Shown here one piece after another: positions 10,126 to 18,819 of a stretch of DNA of 22,599 nt. The stretch covers positions 1-22,599 of the forward strand of contig JASWJB010000492.1 of NCBI GenBank assembly GCA_032433595.1, in the 5' to 3' direction. A program made the position numbers and the translations under genes. The notes under the pieces are model-generated. The model made no database searches. It was not told the DNA's origin and saw only the letters and a list, made by a program, of their open reading frames with translations. This DNA is from Conoideocrella luteorostrata (lineage: Eukaryota; Ascomycota; Sordariomycetes; Hypocreales; Clavicipitaceae). The number at the start of each line of letters is the position of its first letter. Within the stretch, counting starts at the first letter, position 1.

Positions 10126-10303
10126 CTGCGACAAGTATTTGGATGAAAGACAACACAAAAGTCATATAAATAAAATCAAGACTCTGCATCTGGGATAACA
10201 GTATTTTAATTATGATGGCATGGAGCTAGCTCAAGATTGGGTTGAAACTGAGAGTGTAACCTGTCCTGTCTGTGCAGCGGCATGTTGAGTATATCTGCCC
10301 CGA
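10126..10303. other. Left part of the intergenic region between the SDR genes
   Basis: Short promoter-side flank of the minus-strand SDR gene. No motif is convincing. Confidence 0.35.
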
Positions 10304-10583
10304 ACTCCGTTTCCGCGTTTGACCTCCGTTTCCGGTCATGTTGCGTGCGGGGTATGAACGGCGTCACCAGCAAATGAAACCCTTTTCTCAACAGCAAGCA
10401 AGAGAGCAAGACAAGGCAACCGCCGCGTTATCAATAATTTACCTTCCGTTCCCGCTTTGAGTTTGTCCTCCGTTTCCGGTCATGTCGCGTGCGGGGCATG
10501 CACGGCGTTCACCAGCAATGAAACCCTTTTCTCAACAGCAAGTAAAAGGGCGAGACAAGGCAACGGTCGCGTCATCAATAATT
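10304..10583 (+). repeat. Tandem duplication of a ~140-bp segment
   Basis: The segment at about 10304-10440 is repeated at about 10443-10583 in the same orientation. Near-identical blocks are CTCCGTTTCCGGTCATGT, GCGTGCGGGG, AATGAAACCCTTTTCTCAAC and GACAAGGCAACSG, with both copies ending in TCAATAATT. It lies between the two divergent SDR-like genes, so it may affect both promoters. It has no coding capacity. Only two copies are present. Confidence 0.85.
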
Positions 10584-10753
10584 AAGCTACGACTCGAGCT
10601 AACATTTATACGGGCTTACTGCCAAGCACTCGGTATACAGTTGGCTGCGAAACATATCACACCGCAGCACAAAATTCGGCATACGGATTGCACGACTTTT
10701 TTTTAAAGGGAAGCTCGCAAAAATATAAGTTTTCATACTCTTGAGACGTTATT

Positions 10754-11565
10754 ATGGCGTCACCATTCGTGCTAGTCATGGCCACTGGTGGGTTCTATTT
10801 CAATCATGTCCATTCTTACGAAGCTTACCATTTGTTGGTGTAGGTTCCTCTGAAATTGACGCACATATTGCTCTTAAATTTGCTCCCCTGTACCCGATTG
10901 CATTAATCTGTGACATCCAAGATAATTTAGAGCAGGTTGTCAGGGATGTCGAGGGCATAGGCGGCGAGGCCGTGATTTTTGAGGCTGATTTCTCCACCAG
11001 CAGCAATTCCCTCTCAGAATCCATAAAAGCTGTAACCAAACGTTTCGGGAGCGAATGCGCCGTAGCAATCTTTCAGATGCGCAGCTTGCGAAGCCCACCA
11101 CGACAAACATTCCTCGAACAAACTAGTATACATGTTCGCAAAACAGTCGTGTCGTCAATCACATCTGCACACGCTTTTGCTCAGCAAACACTACCGTTTC
11201 TGCTTACTCACGCTAATCACACCTGCTATCCCCCTACCTTGATATTTGCTGGATCAAATGGGAAGTCAACTTTTGACGAAGTTAGAGATAACCCCGTTGT
11301 TGCTCTATCTAGAAGTCTTGGGAGAGAATTTGGGAAAAAAGGCGTCCATATTAGCCATGTCAAGTTTAAGAAGGACCTCAACACGTCTTTAAGTAGAGAA
11401 CCGGGGTCTGGTGATACCAAACCCGCTGCGGTAAGTTACTTGCAAGGATCAAGCCCCCATATACTGTATATCAAGGTTTGCTGAGATCAAATTTAGATTG
11501 CCGCGACATTTTGGTATCTGCACATGCAGCCTTTGTCATGTTTTAGCAACGAGATCACTATCTAG
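10754..11565 (+). CDS. Diverged SDR-like paralog, active-site motifs lost
   Basis: Predicted 229-residue protein. Exons are 10754-10787, 10844-11430 and 11497-11565; introns are 56 bp (GTGGGT to TGTAG) and 66 bp (GTAAGT to TTTAG). Both introns sit at the same places and phases as the first and last introns of the minus-strand SDR gene: within the first glycine motif, and before the IAxTFWYLHMQP-type tail. This shows common descent. The middle intron of that gene is absent here. Motifs are eroded: the glycine motif reads ATGGSSEID, the NAS segment has become FQMRSLRSPP, and the Ser/Phe/Lys active-site block is unrecognisable, though LPFLL, PPTLIFAGS and KKGVHISHV still align. No stop or frameshift is seen. 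It is either a non-catalytic protein or a young pseudogene. Confidence 0.65.
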
Positions 11566-12469
11566 TGAACAAACACTTCCCGCGGTACGAGACGGTTCGT
11601 GTCAGGGGCCCGACAGGTGACTCTAGCCGATAGGCGCCTTATATAGCTGGATACTGGAGGTATTCGGCATGGGCCGCTACTGCTGGATCTTTTTGTTTCT
11701 GGCGCAGTGGGTAAACCTAGTGCCCACCGTGACAGTTCGGCAGATGCACGACTTAGACAATCCCCAAGTTAGCTGCTGTTGTTAGTCGAGCTGCTTCATG
11801 CAGTATGTGACAATACTTTCGTGCAGATAAGGGAGGCGTTGGGACTGAAATGTATTGTAAATTATTTCTCCATCCTATGTTTAGGTAGTTGCAGAGAGAT
11901 GGAGTCCAAATGATCGCACTAGTGAATATTATCTTAAGAATATAATCACGAATTTGAACAAGGCCAGCATCGGTTTCCCCGTCGACACAGCTAGAGGGAT
12001 TTACATCTCTTAATATATATAGAGGCACAGTGGAAGTATTCGTCAGGGTCAAATATATTGCAAGAAGAAGGGCGCTGGAAAGGAATGTATTCAGAAAAAT
12101 ATGAATAAGATGGACGATTCTGAAACTAACTAGAGGGGAGAATACTAGATATTTGTAATAAACTAGATATTTTAGATGCTTCTTCCATAGAATAAGCTGA
12201 AATGAAAAAGAATTTAGCTGATTAATTATTAGTCATCTACAAAAGAAGAGAATAGAATGGAAATTGCAGGAAGCACAGGGGCTTCCTACAATCCCTCTCA
12301 AGGAAGACAAATAGTTGGATAGGATCGATGGTTGAAAGTTTAACACAATTTAAATTCCCACCTGGAATAATGAAAGGATTACGAATCGTGGCAAAGCAGC
12401 CTGGTTTATAATGGGAGATCAAGTTACACCTCGTCATATGGTAGAATATTATATCTGTGACAGAGTGCA
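11566..12469. other. Intergenic region, AT-rich to the right
   Basis: No gene supported. It contains a near-duplicate short motif (ACTAGATATTT, about 12145-12172) and an isolated box-A-like TGGCGCAGTGGG (about 11699-11710) without a matching box B. It probably includes the 3' UTR of the gasdermin-like gene near 12470. Confidence 0.4.
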
Positions 12470-13330
12470 TCAAGCTTGACCCATGTGAACATAATGCTCC
12501 CCATCGCCGCCCTTGAGCGCCAGGTGCTGTCCTTCCGCCTCGTCTTCCTCACTATCGCCCTCGCTTTCACTGAGAACGGAATCTGCGCTCACAGGCACAA
12601 CCTCCACGCCTTTGAAACCACTGTCCTCATCTTCGCCATGTAAGAAAGCATAGCTGGCTTCATACACATTCACCGAGGCCTTGATCACCTTGCGACTCTT
12701 TGGCCTGATCTTGTGAACCTGATAAGCAAAGATGATCTCTTCTTCCGGTGCCACTTTGAATGTGCTACTCGTGCCAAACCGCTTCTCTCCGCCGATTTCA
12801 GCGCCGGCGGAGATGCCCTCAACGATCGGAACTGTGCCGCCAACTGATCCTCCCGTAGATTTGGATTCCTCGCGTTGAACGGACAGGCCACGCGCGATTT
12901 TCAGCCCACTGATCATGTAGATTGGCCGCGCTCGATATAGGCCTCCTCGAATGGCGGCCTGCACTTTCGGCTCCTGCAAGCGAGCTAGGAGGTCATCATC
13001 GTCGTCTTGCGGCTCGCACTTCAACCGCCTCGTCTCAAGCATGTCGATGTCAAAGGACTGCAGGACATGGACGTTATTGGCAGAATTTACAGAAGTGCCG
13101 GCAAAGGACAAGAAGTTAGCCTGCACACCGGCATTGACAGTATTGCCTGAAGTCCTGGAGATGGCGTACGACGTCTGCACAATTGAGTCGAATCCGGGTG
13201 GAGAGGAGGGGGTGGAGAGGGGCTTGGTGGGCTTCAAGGGATCCGCCAGTAGAACGCCGAGCTGAATTGGGCTGGATGACGGCTTGTGTTCGAAGTTGGG
13301 CGCCAAGAAGTATGTACGCGTAGCAGCCAT
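12470..13330 (-). CDS. Fungal gasdermin-like pore-forming cell-death protein (HET-Q1/RCD-1 type)
   Basis: Predicted 286-residue single-exon protein resembling the fungal gasdermin homologs HET-Q1 (Podospora) and RCD-1 (Neurospora), executors of regulated cell death that form membrane pores. Seen: the N-terminal pattern TYFLAPNFEHKP then PIQLGVLLADPLKP (residues 6-34), a central GLYRARPIYMISGLKIARG block (130-148), an alternating, glycine-rich stretch (159-181), and EEEIIFAYQVHKIRPKSRKV (197-215). A strongly acidic Ser/Glu/Asp-rich tail (about 253-268) leads to the C-terminus, a plausible short inhibitory segment. ATG 13330 is chosen because the family starts close to the FLxPNF motif; an ATG at 13468 would add 46 unlike residues. 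A gene for a subtilisin with a regulatory half lies on the same strand about 5.5 kb upstream, matching the known gasdermin-protease pairing. Assignment is from recalled family patterns, not a search. Confidence 0.78.
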   Translation of the reverse strand: MAATRTYFLAPNFEHKPSSSPIQLGVLLADPLKPTKPLSTPSSPPGFDSIVQTSYAISRTSGNTVNAGVQANFLSFAGTSVNSANNVHVLQSFDIDMLETRRLKCEPQDDDDDLLARLQEPKVQAAIRGGLYRARPIYMISGLKIARGLSVQREESKSTGGSVGGTVPIVEGISAGAEIGGEKRFGTSSTFKVAPEEEIIFAYQVHKIRPKSRKVIKASVNVYEASYAFLHGEDEDSGFKGVEVVPVSADSVLSESEGDSEEDEAEGQHLALKGGDGEHYVHMGQA

Positions 13331-13842
13331 TTCCTCTAGTAATTTCGATTCATGTGTGAGCCTGCAGACTGTTGTGTAAGACGCACGATCCGAGCCTAGC
13401 TGTATGAAGCAACTGCAGGGTTGGGAGGCCCAGTCGAGGCGGAGGGGTTGAGAGTGAGGCGAATGCATTTGGTGTGGGCCGCGGAGGTAGCGACTGACTA
13501 TTTGGTACTCTAAACCAGAACCGCAGAGCCGCCAACTATCGGTCAGACAAAGAATGCAGAAATCAGGCTAGGGATAATAATGAGTTGATATTCGATCTCG
13601 ATTCTTATTGATTTTGCAAATATGCATCTAATTCAACATCGATTTTGTGCCACTGTTTTCTGCTGTAGTAAGCACTGAACGGTGTTGCTGTCAAGCAACT
13701 GTCGGACAGGATAGTCAATAGTGTGGAAGGTTATTGAATATTACGGAGGAATTTGGTTATGACCTCGGAAAGGTCTATAATGCGGGGATGCGAGCAATAT
13801 GAGATATCAGAGGCAGTCCGGACAGCAGGCATAAAAGGAAGC
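13331..13842. other. Upstream region of the gasdermin-like gene
   Basis: Likely 5' UTR and promoter of the minus-strand gasdermin-like gene. The proximal 150 bases are GC-rich; further out the DNA becomes AT-rich. No specific site is supported. Confidence 0.4.
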
Positions 13843-14418
13843 TGTTGGAATATCTCGTCAAGCGTACGAGCCAAGGTCACGTGGTCACCCTAGCGCGCCT
13901 GGCAGCATACCTCTTCTTCTCTTATTTCTTAGATAGTCACGAATGAATTGAATTGTTTCACTTATTTTTTTGCTTCACCTTCTGATAACAGCTACGAGAA
14001 GCCCTGTGCTTCCTACAGAAGCATTTGGACAGGAACTGGAAGAAGAAATCAGATAAATAATCAATCATCATCAATATTCATCAATTTAGATGCTTACCAG
14101 TTTTCTTTCCAATCACTTCCAAAATGTCGCTTCCGACAACAGCAAGCTAGCTACAAGGCAGCCTATCGCAGGATGTGTATATATGTTGAGACTAGAGATG
14201 TTCGTCAGGATAATCAGTACCGTAAATAGCTAGAAAAGTCACAAGGCCATATCACAAGGTCAGATAACAAGGTTAGGTCACAAGGTTATGAGTATACGAG
14301 GCCTAAAAAGTAACATAAATAGGTGGCTTTTAGGCTCTTCAGAAATCAAGAAGAATCATCATAAGCATTCAATCAATTCATTTGAATCCATCTATTTCTG
14401 CCAATTTCCAATTCAACA
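13843..14418 (+). mobile_element. Solo-LTR-like sequence, copy 2
   Basis: Starts TGTTGGAATA and plausibly ends CCAATTCAACA, a TG...CA pair with short inverted termini. Its first ~190 bases align with the copy at 7303. Internally it has a run of imperfect CACAAGG repeats (about 14239-14288) followed by an AT-rich, TATA-like stretch (about 14308-14318), as in LTR promoters. No flanking coding domains or clear target-site duplication are visible, so the ends are provisional. Confidence 0.55.
14239..14288 (+). repeat. Cluster of CACAAGG-type short repeats
   Basis: Four closely spaced copies of (C/A)ACAAGG followed by Y occur within about 50 bases of the LTR-like sequence. They may be upstream regulatory repeats of the element. 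Confidence 0.55.
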
Positions 14419-14646
14419 CAAAAAGAACATGCTCTAATTGCGCAGCAATGATTGTATATTATAGCATGTGACACCCGCTGTTACAAATTGCTCTTATATG
14501 CTCATGAAGGCTCATAACGCAACAATACACGCATCAAACGTTGGTCGGCCTGTCTTAAACCTCGCAAAGAAGAGACAAGGCATTCTATGGCTAATATTGA
14601 CAAGAGTACCTTGGTTTACGTCTCATAATCATGTTTCATTTCACTA

Positions 14647-17600
14647 CTAGTCTGATGACTTGTCTCTGCGCCAGACCCGCAGCGCTTTACTGAAGCTGGC
14701 TGCCATGGATCGGCGTTCAGAAGTAGGTGCCTCTTTTGCTGGGCCAGAAGGAGCAGAACTGCCATAATCAGCACTTGTGTCTGCCGGCTTTGACATGAGA
14801 GATCCTGCAGCTATGCGTGGTCGTGCGTACGTACGTGGCGCTCGCTGATCTAATTCCTCGGGGCCTAAGTCAAGATAAGGCTTCGTATCTTTCGCCATGT
14901 CAAAATTCTTGACTGTGAGCCAGTTATAAAGATCCCTGGCTTTCTTTGCCTTCTCCCAGTCGAACAATTGTGAATAGTAGCATGCTAGTTCCTTTACGGC
15001 GTCAATTGAGGCAAGACCACCCTCACCCCATATTTTTCCGTTGCAGATAACCATCTCTTGAGCGGCATCAATAGCATCGTCATAGAAGCCCATATAGCTG
15101 TAGAACCGAAACAGACAAGTCAGTGTTGGCAGGGAAGCGGGGTTCCACGGTCCCAACGTCTGAATTTCTGCCCGTCTTATCCGCTCCAATATTCTCAAAG
15201 CCTCTATTTGGTGAGACTCTCTCTCTTGTCCGAAAAGTCTTATAGCCTTGATTTTCTCGTCAATCATATCCGCCTCTTGTGTCTCACATGTTTGACGCAA
15301 AGCATGGGCGAGACGACTGAGTGCATCAGCTGCCCGGGTGGTATCAAGCCCAAGATATGGGTCTGCACTGGCGCGAGCGACCAAATTTCGCTCCATGGCC
15401 ACGACTTCTCCCCAACGACTCTGGTCTTTCAAGAAGTCTGAGTATTTCTCTCGAGCTGCTTCGGCGTGTTGGATCCTGTCCTTGAGCTGTTGGGATTCTT
15501 GTTCGAAACCGTCGATGAGCCCGTTGAATAGCTTGTCGGCTAAGGATGCGAGTCTGTATTTGGCACAAACCGTTGCTAGAAGGTATGCCCCATTGATTGT
15601 CCATACAGGATCTTGGAAACCACGAATACTAACATTGTCAATGAAAATTTCAACTTCTTTACTAAGATAGTCATCTGCCTCCTCCTTGTCCAACGCATCC
15701 CAATGCATTTCCGCCAGTTTATCAACGTTCTCGATGATAAAATAATGGGCGAATCCTAGCTCGTCTCTAAAATGGTTCACTATATCGGTTTGGCACAAGA
15801 TGGCTTCCGTCAGGTTGCCTCGAGCCTCGAGCTCGGCAACTTTCACGAGCAAGTCTTGAAATGGAGAGTGATAGGCGCTGTGAGGGTTAATCCAGTTATG
15901 AGGGTCCATACAGTTGCTCATTTGACTCTCTGGCCCTTCTATCTCGGCTTTCCGCTTGTAGTTCAATTGCATACAGTTCAACATCAGCTCTCTCAGCCGA
16001 ATTACCTCAGGGTCATCCGTGTCGGTGGGGGATCTTTGGTTACATTTCTGTGACCACTCGCCTTCTACCACTTCAGGCAGAGAATCTGCTGATGGCACGA
16101 GCTCTATCGGCGTGCCCTTGAAGTCATCGTACGAAGCTTCAATGTTTGGCAGTGGCTCTCCAGGTTCAACCACCGCATTGTAATCAGGAGGGTGACTAGT
16201 GGCATCCACAACTTCAGACCCTTTGTCCGATGGCGTTGCAGGTCGTTCAGAAGCCTGGCTCGAATGCAGCGACGGCAATCCGTCGGAGTCGCGATTTGAG
16301 CCACTGGTGAGATTGTACTGGCGCGACGCGGCCTCGGAACCTTGATCGAAATAGTCATTGTACAGAAAATAGCTGTCCGCATCATCATCATCCACGTCAC
16401 CCAGATCGTCGGGATCATCCTGCTTGTCGTGATTGGTACGCAAAGATTCGCGTCCAGGCCAGGGCAGAGAGCGCAAAGCAAAAGAATGCAAATGCTCTGC
16501 TATGTGGTTTAGTAATATAGGCGAGTCTGCCGGACCGTTTGAGTTGCACAGTGGGCAACAGCTGATACCGGTAGGGACCGGTCTCGCCGATTCGGGGATA
16601 AGTGTCGAATACTGCTCCTCATTGATTGTGTCGGAGTGAACCCCGCGAAGATGTTCCATGAAAGTCTCGACCGACGGAAACACCAACGGCGCCTTGCCTA
16701 TTGTGGTGCAAGGCAAACACTGCCAGCATTTTTGGTGATCGTTCCTCGTATGTTGGTCCCACTCTGCTCGGGTGACAAAGAGTCGATCCGGTGTAGGACA
16801 GTCTTCAATGATGCAAGTATATGGGGCGATATCAGTCATCAGATGTTTTCTATTGTCATGTTAAAATCTCCACAAGTACGAAGGTGAAGAATCATGCGTT
16901 GGACTTACTTCCAAAGGGATGGTTGCCTGTACATCTCGGGCAAGCTTTGGCAGCAGCAAGGGCATTTGAAAAAACGCATGCCCAGCGGCATTGCAGGCGG
17001 TTTTGGGTAGGCAATTTTAGCGGATGTTGTTGTGATCTCCGTCTTTGCAACTTGTGAGGGCGTCACATTATGAATAAACCCAGGATCAATGGCTTGAGTC
17101 ATGCCAGAGGCTGAGGTGGCCGACAATATTGGTGGCTGTGTTTCGAGGGCTGGCTCAGGCACAGTTTTTACTACCACCTGAGCAGGTGCTTTAATTGCCT
17201 CGGATGCTTGCTCTTCTGGCTCTGGTACGATATCCTCTTCGGGTTTCGGCTCTCTTTGGTCCACCACGATGATCGGCATATCGTCCCCGAACTGAAATCT
17301 CTGCGGAGCGTTCTGGGGCTCTGCCTCTGCAGCTAGTTTCCTTGCATGACGCTGAGCATAGAGGAACCGGTTCCTTGACGCAGATTTGCAATGATGAGAC
17401 GATCTTGGGTGGCAGTTAGATTGTTCGGGTCTATGATATAGTCTGACCGGCCCTCTTCCATCCCCGTAGCAAGCACCACAACATTGAGATGCCGGCGGAA
17501 TGCCGGCTGATCATCAGCCTCAAATCGCCTGTCCGCTTTGTGCGTTCTTGAACAATTGCTAGCTTTTCGAATAGCCAAAGTCAGGCGAGCAAGGTGATCT

Positions 17601-18264
17601 ATGACTTGAGCAACGTCAACCTTGGGGCCATCCAAGGATGGATTCGTCGCTGCCCGTGAGCCCGCGTCTCGCGAATCTTCATCCAGATCGGTGCTAAGGT
17701 CCGAGTCATCAGACCATGGCGAGAAAGCCCTCGGGATGTCTTCCGGAGATGCCGAGAATCCATGCTCCAAGCTCTCAAGCTTGTCCTCGCTCTCACTACT
17801 CTCGGCCACGGCCTCTTGCTTCTCTGCCTCATCTTCCACTTCCGAACTACATGTGGAACTAGACTCGTCACTCACGGTAGTGAAGTCCGCATTCCCTGTT
17901 TCAAAGTCAACTAAACCGTTGCACGCTACAGCTTCAAGGTAGCTATTGTATGTGAAACGTACCAAAATATTGGCATTGCGTCAGGCGCTCGTTCAGGGCA
18001 GTGAGAAGACTTATGAATACACTTGTCACCTCCGGCTGCAGCGCCAATCGTGCATCCAATGACGCGCGGTCGCCTGCGAAGACTCCGGAGTTGGCAGTCC
18101 AGAGATTGAATTCTGCAAGCCTGTTCTCGGCCCACTCATCCTCTCTCAAGTTTTGAGCATTTCTGCAGCAGAGCACGACAGTGCAACGCGATGTCGCGGA
18201 TATTGGTGCCCAAGGAACTGGTTGGTGCGGAGTCCGGGAAAAGGCTGGGGCCAAATGACTCCAT
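14647..18264 (-). CDS. Large fungal regulatory protein: N-terminal helical domain, C2H2 fingers, TPR-like C-terminus; two apparent frameshifts
   Basis: Exons 18264-17963, 17910-16909 and 16849-14647. Introns are 52 bp (GTACGT to TTTAG) and 59 bp (GTAAGT to AATAG), and both joins keep frame. About 1170 residues. N-terminal part: an alpha-helical region with EDEWAENRLAEFNLW and RASLDARL, typical of fungal signalling proteins that carry C2H2, ankyrin or protease tails. Then an acidic low-complexity stretch, the NRFLYAQRHARKLAA linker, and C2H2-like fingers (FKCPCC...LWKKHL, CIIEDC...H, CCPLC...H) ending in HIAEHLHSFALRSLPWP. The C-terminal ~370 residues look like TPR-type helical repeats. Two small indels break the frame: in a GA run at about 18140-18147 and at about 17375. 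They cancel in length. Either sequence errors or a decaying gene. It lies between the gasdermin-like and subtilisin genes, same strand. Function unknown. Confidence 0.7.
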
Positions 18265-18819
18265 GGTTCCGCGGGGTAGGCACTCACCTCGGTGCCTCGT
18301 CAACAGGGCTGGGCCCAAACCACCGCGTTGTCGGTTAATGACATATGGACTCAAAGTAGAAGTGGCTCACTGTGCTATTGTTGTTTGGGTACGGAGTAGA
18401 TCCGGAGAAAATAGTTGAATGGGTGATGACACAAATAAGAATAAGCGTGATCTGATAGGCTGCTTGGCAAAGATCCCTGCCCATGCAGCTTCAGCCGTCG
18501 AAGTAACCGCTTCTAGAAGCCGGAACTTGGGGCCTCCTCGCCGTCAATGAACACAAACGCACTGCTTAATTCATTGAGCTCTACTCTTCGGCACTAGTCC
18601 GCGCAGGATCGATAAAGCACTTCTCATTGTTAGACCATTATTATTTGTCCTGAAACTGTTATGACTAGCTAATTCGACCCAGCTTTGACGTCTGTCTAAG
18701 AAGCTGCCATTCTGACATTGGCTCGGTGTTCTGGGGGGAACATCGGCGCACTCAGCAGCTGAATGCACTCGTATTCACCGCAGCTACAGAATAAGGGTCA
18801 TCGTTTCTTCCCACTGACA
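18265..18819. other. Intergenic region between the C2H2/TPR and subtilisin genes
   Basis: Contains the 5' flank of the C2H2/TPR gene and the 3' flank of the protease gene. A partial copy of the TACGGAGTA half-site is at about 18389-18399. No gene supported. Confidence 0.45.

Noticed and set aside
11699..11710. Box-A match TGGCGCAGTGGG suggesting a tRNA
   Set aside because: No box B at a suitable distance and no cloverleaf could be formed.
17911..17962. Initially read as another frameshift in the C2H2/TPR gene
   Set aside because: A 52-bp intron with GTACGT donor and TTTAG acceptor joins the two frames cleanly.
18153..18418. Plus-strand frames over the start of the C2H2/TPR gene
   Set aside because: They are antisense to a frame with conserved family motifs and have no features of their own.
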